Assembly (NCBI GenBank): GCA_902613595.1
Contig: CACMHY010000001.1
Location: 372,001 to 436,000 of the forward strand
Origin: an uncultured Bacteroidota bacterium
GTDB taxonomy: Bacteria > Bacteroidota > Bacteroidia > Flavobacteriales > Flavobacteriaceae
Length of the DNA: 64,000 bases
Reading direction: 5' to 3'
Part shown: positions 1 to 9,173 of the stretch, one piece after another
How the letters are laid out: every line of letters begins with the position of its first letter
Position numbering within the stretch: position 1 is the stretch's first letter
Notes under the pieces: model-generated
Told to the model about the DNA's origin: nothing
The model's input: the letters and a program-made list of their open reading frames with translations, nothing else
Databases searched by the model: none
Position numbers and translations under genes: made by a program

Positions 1-1004
1 TGATTAATAAATGGAATCATTTGTTTTTCATATTCTAAAGGATATAAGATATGAACATTAGCTCCTGCGTCCATTGTAAAGCAAGCAGGAATGTTTTTTT
101 CCTTACGGAAGTCCCATAATTTTTCAATAATTGATAAAGTATTAGGTTTCATGAGAATATAATAAGGATTTGATGTCATCATCATAGCATGTAATGACAA
201 AGCTTCTAATTCGACAATTTTAATGAATGTATCTAGATCACCTGATTTCATAATTGGAATTAATGAATCAAAGTTTCTTCTAGCCTGTAAAAATCTTTTT
301 TCAGCATAGGGGTTAGAGTGCATTAGATCGTGACCCGTTGTACTCGATACATTTTTTGACTCTTTATCAACAAGTAATATAATATCTTGGTAAGATTTAA
401 AAATTGAATTTAAATCTTTACCAAATTCGATGGCATACAGGTCTGAGGAGTTTGATATTTTTCTGTTATCTCCCCAAATAGTGACTGGCCCTTTTATACT
501 TCTAGATGCACTGCCAGAACCGATTCTGGCTAAAAATGATGCTTTAGTGAAGAAAAAATCATTTTTTTCAAAATTAAATAAATAGCTCTCTAAATCCATG
601 ATAGCCAGAGAAAGTGCTGCCATTGCTGATGCAGAAGAAGCAATACCGCTGCTGTGCGGAAATGTGTTTATACTTTTTATTGTTAACTCATAATTTGTTA
701 TCCAACACACATATTTTTTAATACGATCAAAGAAAACATGTAGCTTATCATCAAAATCAGGCTTGAGAGAACCGTTAAAGAAAAATTTAAATTTAAATTT
801 ACCAGTTTTAGATGGCTCAAAACGAATAGAAGTTCTAGTAACACTTTTATCTAAAGTGAAACTAAGTGAAGGATTTTTCGGTATTTGTAGCTTTTTTTTT
901 CCCCAATATTTGATTATTGCGATATTACTTGGTGCTTCCCATTTCGATTCATATGGTAATGGATCTATAGCTTTTGAAATAAAAAAATTTTCATTCATTT
1001 TCAT
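1..1004 (-). CDS. mvaD: Diphosphomevalonate decarboxylase, C-terminus cut by window edge
   Basis: This gene is absent from the ORF track because it runs off the left edge. Reading the minus strand from the ATG at 1004 gives about 334 codons beginning MKMNENFFISKAIDPLPYES. The N-terminal motif APSNIAIIKYWGKK and the GHMP-kinase-type loop PHSSGIASSASAM identify mevalonate diphosphate decarboxylase. This cytosolic enzyme converts mevalonate-5-diphosphate to isopentenyl diphosphate with ATP, so isoprenoids are probably made by the mevalonate route, as in other Flavobacteriia. An in-frame ATG at 998 is an alternative start. A TATATTTG promoter-like element lies only 3 nt upstream of the 1004 ATG, so the leader would be very short. 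Family assignment is secure; the start is not. Confidence 0.93.
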   Translation of the reverse strand, partial: MKMNENFFISKAIDPLPYESKWEAPSNIAIIKYWGKKKLQIPKNPSLSFTLDKSVTRTSIRFEPSKTGKFKFKFFFNGSLKPDFDDKLHVFFDRIKKYVCWITNYELTIKSINTFPHSSGIASSASAMAALSLAIMDLESYLFNFEKNDFFFTKASFLARIGSGSASRSIKGPVTIWGDNRKISNSSDLYAIEFGKDLNSIFKSYQDIILLVDKESKNVSSTTGHDLMHSNPYAEKRFLQARRNFDSLIPIMKSGDLDTFIKIVELEALSLHAMMMTSNPYYILMKPNTLSIIEKLWDFRKEKNIPACFTMDAGANVHILYPLEYEKQMIPFIN

Positions 1005-1079
1005 TTCAAATATAGGGCTTCAATTGAAATCTTTATTTAGATAATTATTCTAAATGTATTTTTTCTAGTTTTATGAACT

Positions 1080-1565
1080 ATGAAAAAAAACAAATATAGG
1101 CTTGTTATTTATTGTCTAATTGGTATAATTATTTCGTTATCGGTTGGTTTTATTTCTAGTAAAATAACTAGACAAGCAATACCTAATTGGTATGCAAATT
1201 TAAATAAGCCTTTTTTTTCTCCACCAAATTGGATTTTTGCACCCGTTTGGAGTACTTTATATATCCTAATGGGTGTTGCTTTAGGTAGAGTTTGGTTTTA
1301 TGGAAGATATAATCAAAATAAAAAAATAGCAGTTTTATATTTTACCTTTCAACTTTTGGTAAACGGATTGTGGTCATTAATTTTTTTCGGTTTTAAAATG
1401 CCTTCTCTATCAATGATCGTAATAATCGTTTTGTGGTTTTTAATCCAACGGAGTATTTTCTGGTTTCGCTTAGTTGATCTAAAGGCGTCTTTCATGCTAT
1501 ACCCCTACCTAGCTTGGGTGAGTTTTGCTGCAATTCTGAATAGTGCAATAATATTTTTAAATTAG
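1080..1565 (+). CDS. tspO: TspO/MBR family tryptophan-rich sensory protein
   Basis: This 161-residue integral membrane protein has five predicted hydrophobic segments. The family signature between helices 1 and 2 is present (NWYANLNKPFFSPPNWIFAPVW), as is a tryptophan-rich composition. Length is normal for TspO (150-170 residues). TspO proteins bind porphyrins, sterols or other hydrophobic ligands and are linked to tetrapyrrole and stress regulation; the physiological ligand here cannot be read from the sequence. It diverges from mvaD and overlaps the end of the convergent phosphodiesterase gene by 4 nt. Confidence 0.92.
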   Translation: MKKNKYRLVIYCLIGIIISLSVGFISSKITRQAIPNWYANLNKPFFSPPNWIFAPVWSTLYILMGVALGRVWFYGRYNQNKKIAVLYFTFQLLVNGLWSLIFFGFKMPSLSMIVIIVLWFLIQRSIFWFRLVDLKASFMLYPYLAWVSFAAILNSAIIFLN

Positions 1566-2338
1566 TTTATTGGTTTTGGGATACGATCAGGAAAGTCAGT
1601 TATTATTCCATCCACCTGAAAATCAATCATCATATTTATATCATCTATTTCATTGACTGTCCAAGGGTAAATTTTAAGTTTTTTTTCTTTAATCTTTTTG
1701 ATATTGAATGAATTGAGAGTTTTATAATCTGGATTAATTGCCACGGCATTTAATTCCAAGGCTACAGGGATAGCATCTAATGGATCGTCTTCAGTGATTA
1801 CTGCAACAGGTACTTTCTGATTTACTTTTCTAAATATCTTAAGTTCATCCCAATCAAAACTTGAGATTAAAAATTTATCAGAAGACCATAAATTATTTTT
1901 TAAATAGTTATTCAAAATTTCATTCGTTTTGATAGCCGTCTGGCCTCCTTTTAATTCAATATTTACAAAAATTCGCCCTTTTATAAGATCTAACACTTCA
2001 TTTAGTGTTGGGATGGTATAACCTTCTAAAACTTCTATCTTTTGAATAGAGTCTATATCCAGTTCTTCAATATAACCAGTTGCATTGGTCAATTTTTCTA
2101 AAGTTTTGTCATGAAAAACTACAAGCTCTCCACTAGCACATCTAAAAATATCAATTTCTACACCATTTGCACCTAAATCCATGGCTTTTTTGATCGATGG
2201 CAATGTATTTTCAGCTATGTATCCCATTGCCCCTCGATGACCTATAATTATAGGTAATGACTGCGTTGAACAATTAACCATAATTAGATTAAAAACTAAG
2301 TAGAAATTTAAAACTAAAAGCCTGTTCTTATTTTTCAA
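1562..2338 (-). CDS. Glycerophosphodiester phosphodiesterase (GDPD family)
   Basis: This 258-residue protein has a hydrophobic N-terminus ending near Cys23 (signal peptide or atypical lipobox, VNC), so it is probably exported. The GDPD catalytic set is visible: HRG at 34-36, EN at 43-44, EID around 61-63 and HD at 76-77. The C-terminal VDGIITDFPDR is also typical. It hydrolyses glycerophosphodiesters to glycerol-3-phosphate and an alcohol, scavenging phospholipid headgroups. It follows the GH13 gene on the same strand with a 19 bp gap and may be co-transcribed. Family is certain; exact substrate is inferred. Confidence 0.88.
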   Translation of the reverse strand: MKNKNRLLVLNFYLVFNLIMVNCSTQSLPIIIGHRGAMGYIAENTLPSIKKAMDLGANGVEIDIFRCASGELVVFHDKTLEKLTNATGYIEELDIDSIQKIEVLEGYTIPTLNEVLDLIKGRIFVNIELKGGQTAIKTNEILNNYLKNNLWSSDKFLISSFDWDELKIFRKVNQKVPVAVITEDDPLDAIPVALELNAVAINPDYKTLNSFNIKKIKEKKLKIYPWTVNEIDDINMMIDFQVDGIITDFPDRIPKPIN

Positions 2339-2357
2339 ATAGATAATTTAAAAAGTT

Positions 2358-3758
2358 TTATTTAATCAAAATCCAGAATTCCCAGGGCTTCATATCATAT
2401 TGGTATGACGAAGAAAGGATTTTTCGCTTGAAATCTTGATATCTATGAAAGTCTCCGTCATATGGCATAGTAAATTGAACATAATCCTTACTAAGATTTG
2501 CTAATACTACAATTTTATCTCCTAATTTTTCTCTTTCAAAAGCAAGTATTTTGTCATTTCTTGTCGTATTTATACGTTTATAAGAACCTCCTGAAGAACC
2601 TGTTTCAAGAGCCCTATGATTGTTTTTAAGTGCTCCAAGTTGTCTAAGTAAATTCATGGTTTTACCTTTTAGTTTTGGAAAGCTATCCTTTTCAAAAAAG
2701 TGTAATCGTTTGCCTAAGTCATATTCCTGACCTGAGTAAATTAAAGGCATCCCTGGCAGAGTGAAATTTAGTGTCATGAAGGCGTGACCTGCTTCACCAA
2801 AACTTTCTTCAACAGTTCCGTTCCACGAATTTTCATCATGATTAGAAACAAAATTTATCAATATATTATCAGTACCATATAACCGTAATGTCTTTTTAAT
2901 ATGTTTATGATAATCATTAGCATTTTTTTTCCCTTGAGCTACGTCCTTTGAAAGGTGGTGCCCGGGCCAATCATAAGTTGCATCAAATTTATTAATCAGT
3001 TTTATTCCCCCAGGGTGATAAATATCTGTCTCTGCTAAAATAAATAATGGCTTTATTTCCCTTAAAGCTTTTAGGGTTTTATCATAAAAATTATGAGGAA
3101 TTGTGTATGCATTATCAATTCTATATCCATCAATATTTGTTTCTTTAACCCAGTATATCATTGCCTCCCGAAGTTCTTCACGCATCTCAATATTATTATA
3201 GTTTAAATCAGCAACATCTGTCCACCCATAAGATTTCCCAGTCCTATAATCTATCGGATCAATAATTTCACCTTTTTTATTTTTTAGATAATAATCACTC
3301 TTTTCCCTAATCCAGTGGTGGTCCCAGCCAGTATGACCTGGAACCCAATCCAAAATAACATACATGCCTAATTCATGAGCTTTATCAACCAAATTTTTGA
3401 AGTCATCTAATGAACCAAACTCAGGGTTAACTTTGGTGTAATCAGAAACAGCATAATAACTACCTAATGGTCCCTTACTTTTTGTTGTAGAAATTGGATT
3501 AATTGGCATTAGCCATAAGATTTTAACTCCTAGCTTTTTGATAATAGATAAATCATTAGCAAAAGCATTAAAAGTTCCTTCATTTGAATATTGCCTGATA
3601 TTGGCTTCATACAATACTGATTGGGATATAATATTTTTTGTGATGGGTTCAATAGGTATAACTTGAAAATTTGAATCTTCAGGCTTTCGAGCCTCCTCAC
3701 TTCTAGACTGACAGGATAAAATTAAAAGGCTAAAAAAAAGTCCAAAATATTGTTTCAT
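2358..3758 (-). CDS. GH13 alpha-amylase family lipoprotein
   Basis: This 466-residue protein has a lipoprotein-type signal (LLILSC, Cys16), so it should be anchored in the envelope. GH13 conserved regions appear in order: DWVPGH (region I, ~137-142), GYRIDNAY (region II, nucleophile D215), LAETD (region III, acid/base E243) and SNHDE (region IV, D308). A short beta-sandwich follows the barrel. It should cleave alpha-1,4-glucans such as maltodextrins. It lies 3 bp downstream of a second GH13 gene in a maltodextrin-degradation cluster. Fine specificity (amylase or neopullulanase) cannot be decided from the motifs. Confidence 0.9.
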   Translation of the reverse strand: MKQYFGLFFSLLILSCQSRSEEARKPEDSNFQVIPIEPITKNIISQSVLYEANIRQYSNEGTFNAFANDLSIIKKLGVKILWLMPINPISTTKSKGPLGSYYAVSDYTKVNPEFGSLDDFKNLVDKAHELGMYVILDWVPGHTGWDHHWIREKSDYYLKNKKGEIIDPIDYRTGKSYGWTDVADLNYNNIEMREELREAMIYWVKETNIDGYRIDNAYTIPHNFYDKTLKALREIKPLFILAETDIYHPGGIKLINKFDATYDWPGHHLSKDVAQGKKNANDYHKHIKKTLRLYGTDNILINFVSNHDENSWNGTVEESFGEAGHAFMTLNFTLPGMPLIYSGQEYDLGKRLHFFEKDSFPKLKGKTMNLLRQLGALKNNHRALETGSSGGSYKRINTTRNDKILAFEREKLGDKIVVLANLSKDYVQFTMPYDGDFHRYQDFKRKILSSSYQYDMKPWEFWILIK

Positions 3759-3761
3759 GTT

Positions 3762-5585
3762 TTAATGTAATTCAATAATGTAAGCTGTTTCGGGTGAAAC
3801 CTCAAGATTTTTAGCTAAACTAATTTGTTTTTCGGATATTATTTCAAAACCATTTGTTCTTCCTGAAATTCCTTCACGGAATCTGTCGAGAGAAAGATTT
3901 TGTTTTTCAGGGCTATTATTAATAATTACCATTACTCTTCTTTTTTCAGAATATCTAAAATACACATAAACATCGTTTTCGGGAACATAATGAAGAGTTT
4001 TACCGTTATGAATAACACTTTTAGTTCGGCGCCAGTTAATCAATTTTTTTGTAAAATTAAAATATGATTTTTGAAGTGGGGTTCTTTCTTTCTCATTAAA
4101 CGCACTTTTTTTATCAGATATCCAACCTCCAGGAAAATCTCTTCTAATGTCTCCGTCTCCGTTTTCTTTTTTTCCAGTCATTCCAATTTCACTTCCATAA
4201 TAAATTTGAGGTATTCCTCTTAAAGTCATCAAAGCTGCCATTATTCTTTTATATGACTTAAATTCAGGATAAGAATCATTTATTCTATTAGTATCATGAT
4301 TTTCTGCAAATATCAGAACATTATTAATATTTGGATAAAGAAAATCATTTTGTAATGTTTTATAAATTCTAGTCATTCCGCGCTCCCAATACTCATCTCT
4401 CTCACTGAATGCTTTTGTAAAAGCGTTATATAAAGCAAAATCCATAACACTAGATAACTTTGAATTAAACCCCTGTATTGCTGCAATTGGACTGTTTTCC
4501 TGCCAATATGAAAGGTGAATACTGTTATACATCCATCCTTCACCAACAATATTAAATTTTGGATACTCCAGACGAATAGCTTCTAGCCATTTAATCATCG
4601 GCTTAGGATTATTGTATGGAAATGTATCAACTCTAAAACCATCAATACCAGCAAATTCTATCCACCAAATGGCATTTTGAATCAAATAATTCAATAGTTT
4701 CGGTTGACTTTGATTAAGATCCGCCATAGTAGGTACGAACCAACCTTTTAGTAATTCCTTTTTATCAATTATTGATGCATATGGATCAGAATGTATCTCT
4801 TTTCTATGATTAGTGTTTGTATACTCTTCAAAATAATGAATCCAATCTTTTGTTGGGGGATCTTTAACCATCCAATGTTGAGTGCCCCAATGGTTAGTTA
4901 CATAATCCATAATTAGTTTCATGCCTCGTTTATGAAGACTCGTAGCCAACCTTTTATAGTCTTGATTAGATCCATATCTTGGATCAATTCGATACAAATC
5001 ACTTTGGCCATAAGTATGATAAGAAACACTTGGGTCGTTGTCCTCGCAGAGAGGAGTTGACCAAATAGCAGTTGCCCCTAATTCTTCGATGTAGTCTAAG
5101 TTTTTAATAATACCCTCCAAATCACCTCCATGTCTTCCATCTTTATCGGAGCGATTAAGTTTATCTTTTAAGTCCGGATGGGAATCATTTAATGGGTTTC
5201 CGTTAGCAAATCGGTCCGGCATTAAAAGATAAACAACATCAGAAGAATCAAAGCTTGAAAAATCAAAATTTCTATTTCGCCTTTTAATTTCATACCTAAA
5301 TGTGTGTTTTATTTTTTTTCCTTGAATTAAACTAATTTTAAAATTTCCAGCCTTTTGGTTAGTGAGATCAAAATTCAGAAAAAGATAATTTTTATTTTTA
5401 ACCTCTTCTGTACTGACTAAATACATACCCTGTGCTTTAACATCATATTTAGATACATCTTTTCCATACAATAGAACTTTCAGCTTCTTATTTTTCATTC
5501 CATGCCACCAAAATGGCGGCTCTATTCGATCTATTTGAGCTGTTGCAAACAAGGGGAATAATAAATAAATAAATAAATACTTCAT
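3762..5585 (-). CDS. GH13 neopullulanase/cyclomaltodextrinase-like (SusA-like)
   Basis: This 607-residue exported protein has a signal peptide ending near FATA-Q17. An N-terminal beta-sandwich of the cyclomaltodextrinase type (IEPPFWWHGM..., about 20-105) precedes the GH13 barrel. Catalytic regions are DYVTNH (~227-232), GFRVD with nucleophile D320, VGEGW with acid/base E349, and ENHD with D431. The architecture resembles Bacteroides SusA-type neopullulanases acting on maltodextrins and pullulan; that parallel is inference. The signal-peptide codons contain a short TTTA tandem repeat. The gene sits between the GH65 phosphorylase (8 bp) and the second GH13 gene (3 bp). Confidence 0.9.
   Translation of the reverse strand: MKYLFIYLLFPLFATAQIDRIEPPFWWHGMKNKKLKVLLYGKDVSKYDVKAQGMYLVSTEEVKNKNYLFLNFDLTNQKAGNFKISLIQGKKIKHTFRYEIKRRNRNFDFSSFDSSDVVYLLMPDRFANGNPLNDSHPDLKDKLNRSDKDGRHGGDLEGIIKNLDYIEELGATAIWSTPLCEDNDPSVSYHTYGQSDLYRIDPRYGSNQDYKRLATSLHKRGMKLIMDYVTNHWGTQHWMVKDPPTKDWIHYFEEYTNTNHRKEIHSDPYASIIDKKELLKGWFVPTMADLNQSQPKLLNYLIQNAIWWIEFAGIDGFRVDTFPYNNPKPMIKWLEAIRLEYPKFNIVGEGWMYNSIHLSYWQENSPIAAIQGFNSKLSSVMDFALYNAFTKAFSERDEYWERGMTRIYKTLQNDFLYPNINNVLIFAENHDTNRINDSYPEFKSYKRIMAALMTLRGIPQIYYGSEIGMTGKKENGDGDIRRDFPGGWISDKKSAFNEKERTPLQKSYFNFTKKLINWRRTKSVIHNGKTLHYVPENDVYVYFRYSEKRRVMVIINNSPEKQNLSLDRFREGISGRTNGFEIISEKQISLAKNLEVSPETAYIIELH
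5560..5579. repeat. Short AAAT tetranucleotide tandem repeat in amylase signal-peptide codons
   Basis: Nearly five copies of a 4-bp unit (AAAT on the plus strand) lie within codons 3-9 of the SusA-like GH13 gene. Because the unit is not a multiple of three, gain or loss of a copy would shift the reading frame right after the start. The tract is short and the genome AT-rich, so chance is quite possible. Confidence 0.6.
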
Positions 5586-5593
5586 ATAAGATC

Positions 5594-7873
5594 TTAAATA
5601 TTGACTAGTTCTCCATGACAGTAAATTGCAAGGCTTGGATTTGAATGAATTATGTTTACCTTTTTCTTATCAACTTCAACATTTATAGAAGTGTTTCTGT
5701 AGTTGATTTTAAAATTATACTTTTCCCATGATTTTGGGAGAATTGAGTCTATATGCAATTGATTGTTAACAATACGAACACCTCCAAAACCTTGAACTAA
5801 ACTCATCCATGTTCCAGCCATACTTGTAATATGAAGTCCTTCTTCAACTTCTTTATTATAGTCATCCAAATCCAAACGAGAAGTCCTAAGATAAAACGAA
5901 TACGCTTTTTCTATTCTACCTAAACGAGATGCCAAAATAGAATGCACACACGCAGAAAGTGATGATTCATGAACTGTTAAAGGTTCATAAAAATCGAAAT
6001 GCTTTTTAATGAACTCGTAATCAAAATTTTCTTCAAAAAGGAATAAACCCTGCAAAACATCTGCCTGTTTAATAAATGGTGACCGCAGAATTCTATCCCA
6101 TGACCAATGCTGATTAATTGGTCTTTCAGTTTTATCTATTGTACTTGCTGGAATTATAGTTTTATCTAAAAAACCATCCTGTTGTAAAAAAATATCATTT
6201 TCTGGATGTCTTGGAAAGTAGATCTGGGATACAATTTGGTTCCATTTGTCAATTTCAGATTCTTGCCAAGAAACTTTTTCTTTTATTCTATTCCAATGCT
6301 GGGGATGTGTTTTTTTTATCTTTTGAATTTCCCCAGTAGTGTATAGCAAACACCACTGTGCTAAATAATTTGTATACCAATTGTTATTTACATTATTTTC
6401 ATATTCATTAGGCCCTGTGACACCTAAAATAACATAGGCTTTTTTGTTTTCTGAATAATTAACTCGTTCAGCCCAAAATCTTGAAATTGCAATTAGGACT
6501 TCAAGGCCCATTTCAGGTATATAAGTAAGATCTCCTGTAAATCTTTCATAATTGAAAATAGCATATGCAATAGCTCCGTTTCTGTGTATTTCCTCAAAAG
6601 TTATTTCCCATTCATTATGACACTCCTCACCATTCATTGTTACCATAGGATATAAAGCTGATCCATTCTTAAAACCTAATTTTTCAGCATTTTCTATAGC
6701 CTTTTCTAAATGATCATATCTATATTTAAGTAAATTACGAGCAACTTTATGACTTTTGGTAGCCATATAAAAGGGTAAACAATAGGCTTCAGTATCCCAA
6801 TATGTACTTCCTCCATACTTTTCACCAGTAAATCCTTTAGGACCAATATTTAGTCTTGCATCTCTTCCATTATAAGTTTGATTAAGTTGGAAAATATTAA
6901 ATCGAATACCCTGTTGAGCTTTATCGTCTCCTACAATTTCAATATCAGACTGATCCCATATTTCTGACCAAGCTTTTCGATGATCATCTTCTAAAATTTT
7001 AAACCCTTTTTCAGATGCATATTTAACTGTATCTTTCGCGATTTTTCTAAACTTTTTTGGATTATGATTTAATCCATTAATATAGCCCCCATATTTTAAA
7101 ATATTGCAGTGCTCAAGCTCATTCAAATCGTGTTCTTTAGTTTGACTTATTCTAAAATCTTTTTCACTAAAGTTAAATTTTGATAAACGGTCTCCAGAAT
7201 GATTTAATAGTTCAGTTTGAGCATAAGTTGCAATATCAAACTTAGTTTTTAGAGTCTGAGAATTAAGTAAAATTAAATCTTCGGAGCAAATTGAACCTCT
7301 ATGTTTCCAAAAGGGATCACTCCAATTTGAATCTTCATTTTTAATGTTACCATCAATGAATGATTCAATAGTTAATTTGGATTTACCTTGTAATGATTTT
7401 ATTTTATAATTTATAACTCCTAATTCGTTTTTATCCATTGATAAAAAACGCTTTACCTCAACAGCAATTCTACTACTTTGAGTAAGTTGTGCTTCAAATG
7501 ATCGTATATAGATACCAGACTTCATGTCAAGTATTCTTTTAAAGTTTGAAACTTCTAAGCATTTATTCAAATCAAGCGTAAAACCATTGATATTGATGTG
7601 GATTCCAATCCAACTAGGGGAATTCAGAACTTTTGCAAAATATTCTGGATATCCATTTTTCCACCAACCCACTTTAGTTTTATCTGGATAATAAATACCC
7701 CCTATATAACTGCCCTGGAAAGAAGCACCTGAGTAATGCTCCTCAAAATTTGCACGTTGGCCCATGGATCCATTTCCTAAACTAAAAATACTTTCCGAAG
7801 CTTTGACTTTGGAAGAATCAAAATCTTTTTCTATTATTTTCCAAGGATCAATTTTATAATGTACTTTCTGCAT
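5594..7873 (-). CDS. GH65 glycoside phosphorylase, probably maltose phosphorylase
   Basis: This 759-residue protein has no signal peptide and is therefore cytosolic. It has an N-terminal beta-sandwich, an (alpha/alpha)6 barrel and a small C-terminal beta domain, as expected for GH65. The barrel contains GSTYWDTEAY (~355-364), NGEECHNEWEITFEEIHRNG (~414-433) and TGPNEYENNVNNNWYTN; the conserved general-acid Glu is expected at about 490 in GPNEYE. Maltose phosphorylase converts maltose and phosphate to glucose and beta-glucose-1-phosphate. The adjacent beta-phosphoglucomutase gene, which consumes beta-G1P, strongly supports a phosphorylase over a hydrolase. Trehalose or kojibiose phosphorylase remain possible. 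Confidence 0.92.
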   Translation of the reverse strand: MQKVHYKIDPWKIIEKDFDSSKVKASESIFSLGNGSMGQRANFEEHYSGASFQGSYIGGIYYPDKTKVGWWKNGYPEYFAKVLNSPSWIGIHININGFTLDLNKCLEVSNFKRILDMKSGIYIRSFEAQLTQSSRIAVEVKRFLSMDKNELGVINYKIKSLQGKSKLTIESFIDGNIKNEDSNWSDPFWKHRGSICSEDLILLNSQTLKTKFDIATYAQTELLNHSGDRLSKFNFSEKDFRISQTKEHDLNELEHCNILKYGGYINGLNHNPKKFRKIAKDTVKYASEKGFKILEDDHRKAWSEIWDQSDIEIVGDDKAQQGIRFNIFQLNQTYNGRDARLNIGPKGFTGEKYGGSTYWDTEAYCLPFYMATKSHKVARNLLKYRYDHLEKAIENAEKLGFKNGSALYPMVTMNGEECHNEWEITFEEIHRNGAIAYAIFNYERFTGDLTYIPEMGLEVLIAISRFWAERVNYSENKKAYVILGVTGPNEYENNVNNNWYTNYLAQWCLLYTTGEIQKIKKTHPQHWNRIKEKVSWQESEIDKWNQIVSQIYFPRHPENDIFLQQDGFLDKTIIPASTIDKTERPINQHWSWDRILRSPFIKQADVLQGLFLFEENFDYEFIKKHFDFYEPLTVHESSLSACVHSILASRLGRIEKAYSFYLRTSRLDLDDYNKEVEEGLHITSMAGTWMSLVQGFGGVRIVNNQLHIDSILPKSWEKYNFKINYRNTSINVEVDKKKVNIIHSNPSLAIYCHGELVNI

Positions 7874-7915
7874 TTGAAAATGTCATATAAAGCAATTTAT
7901 AATTTTATTTTAATT

Positions 7916-8566
7916 CTAAAACAGCATCTCTAACTCTCTAGTATTTATTGACGAAAAATTCGGATAACAATAATCGTAATTTGCAAAATCATTTTTATCT
8001 CCAATGGCTACTGCTGTCATTCCAGCTGCTTTAGCTGCTATAATACCAGCCTGAGAGTCTTCGAAAACGACACATTTTTTGGAATTTATGCCTATTGCCA
8101 TACTAGCCTTTAAAAAAACCTCAGGATGAGGTTTACTTTTTTTTACTTGATTTCCGTCAACAACAATTTTGAAAAAAGGAGCAATTTCTAATTGGTCAAG
8201 AATTAATCTAGCATTTTTACTAGCAGATCCTAAAGCTATTTTTATCCTTTTTTTGTCTAGAAAATCTAGTGCTTCTAAAATCCCAGGTAGGATATCATCA
8301 ACTGTAATCTCTCTAACATAATTAAGGTAGTCTTGATTTTTCTTTTCAAGGTAAATTTTAAAAGAGCTGGGATCTAAAGTTATGTTAGCCAAATTTAGAA
8401 TTTGATTTAAAGAATCTGCACGGCTCAGTCCCTTTAATTTTTGATTATCTTCTGTTTTTAATTCATAATTAAAACATTTTGCAATTTTACGCCATGCAAT
8501 AAAATGATATTTAGCTGTATCAACTATCACTCCGTCTAAGTCAAATAAGGCGAGTTCATGCTTCAT
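7916..8566 (-). CDS. pgmB: Beta-phosphoglucomutase (HAD superfamily)
   Basis: This 216-residue HAD enzyme begins with the nucleophile motif FDLDGVIVDT (D9, D11). A cap domain follows, then GSASKNA (motif II), a KPHPEVFL segment with the conserved Lys, and VFEDSQAGI (motif IV). The pattern matches beta-phosphoglucomutase, which interconverts beta-glucose-1-phosphate and glucose-6-phosphate and so feeds glycolysis. It lies 42 bp upstream of the GH65 gene on the same strand, which is the expected partnership. It starts 31 bp after the ferredoxin gene with no recognisable promoter between, so read-through from the Fe-S genes is possible. Confidence 0.93.
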   Translation of the reverse strand: MKHELALFDLDGVIVDTAKYHFIAWRKIAKCFNYELKTEDNQKLKGLSRADSLNQILNLANITLDPSSFKIYLEKKNQDYLNYVREITVDDILPGILEALDFLDKKRIKIALGSASKNARLILDQLEIAPFFKIVVDGNQVKKSKPHPEVFLKASMAIGINSKKCVVFEDSQAGIIAAKAAGMTAVAIGDKNDFANYDYCYPNFSSINTRELEMLF

Positions 8567-8597
8567 TTTGTAAGAAAAATTAAACTAACAATCAAAT

Positions 8598-8921
8598 TCA
8601 TTCTTCAGGAGCTAATGTAATGCTGAGGCCATTTAATTCAGGTGTTAGAAAAATTTGGCAACCTAGACGACTGTTTTCTCTTACATTAAATGCCTCAGCT
8701 AGCATAGCTTTCTCATCCTCAGACTTTTCAGGTATTGTATGGTTGCTTGTTACATAGCATTGACAGGAAGCACAAAGTGCCATTCCACCACAGGTGCCTT
8801 CAACGGGAAATTTATAGGCTCTGCATAGATCCATCAAGTTTAGCTGCATATCGACAGGAGCATTTAATTTATGTGAATTTCCATGCCGGTCTGTTAAATG
8901 GATAGTAATGTCTTTATCCAT
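8598..8921 (-). CDS. 2Fe-2S ferredoxin
   Basis: This 107-residue protein has four cysteines in the C-X5-C-X2-C...C pattern of adrenodoxin-type [2Fe-2S] ferredoxins: TCGGMALCASC (C44, C50, C53) and LGC (C88). It is a soluble one-electron carrier. The gene follows nfu by 3 bp and mrp beyond that, so an Fe-S cluster assembly or supply role is plausible. The electron partner is unknown. Confidence 0.92.
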   Translation of the reverse strand: MDKDITIHLTDRHGNSHKLNAPVDMQLNLMDLCRAYKFPVEGTCGGMALCASCQCYVTSNHTIPEKSEDEKAMLAEAFNVRENSRLGCQIFLTPELNGLSITLAPEE

Positions 8922-8924
8922 CTT

Positions 8925-9170
8925 TTACTCAGGATCAATACTGGTGACTGTTTCAATTTGTGGAACATGTTTTTTAATAGTCATCTCAACCCCAGTCTTA
9001 AGGGTCATTTGATTTACAGAACAACCAACACAAGCGCCGTGAAGTTGAACCTTAACATGTTTATCGTCATCAATAGAAACAAGAGAAATATCCCCACCGT
9101 CTGAATTTAAGAAGGGTCTAATTTCCTCTAGAGCTATATGTACTTTTGATTCTAATTCCTCAGTATTCAT
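8925..9170 (-). CDS. NifU C-terminal domain (Nfu-type) Fe-S scaffold
   Basis: This 81-residue protein consists of a single Nfu domain. The signature LNSDGGDISLV is followed by the cluster-binding pair CVGC (C47, C50) in HGACVGCSVNQMTLK. Nfu proteins accept and transfer [4Fe-4S] or [2Fe-2S] clusters to client enzymes. It is located 3 bp after mrp and 3 bp before ferredoxin, forming a tight Fe-S operon. Window proteins that could need such clusters include NadA and the ferredoxin. Confidence 0.92.
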   Translation of the reverse strand: MNTEELESKVHIALEEIRPFLNSDGGDISLVSIDDDKHVKVQLHGACVGCSVNQMTLKTGVEMTIKKHVPQIETVTSIDPE

Positions 9171-9173
9171 CTC

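Noticed and set aside
763-1044. 93-residue plus-strand ORF
   Set aside because: It lies antisense within mvaD, which has clear family motifs on the minus strand.
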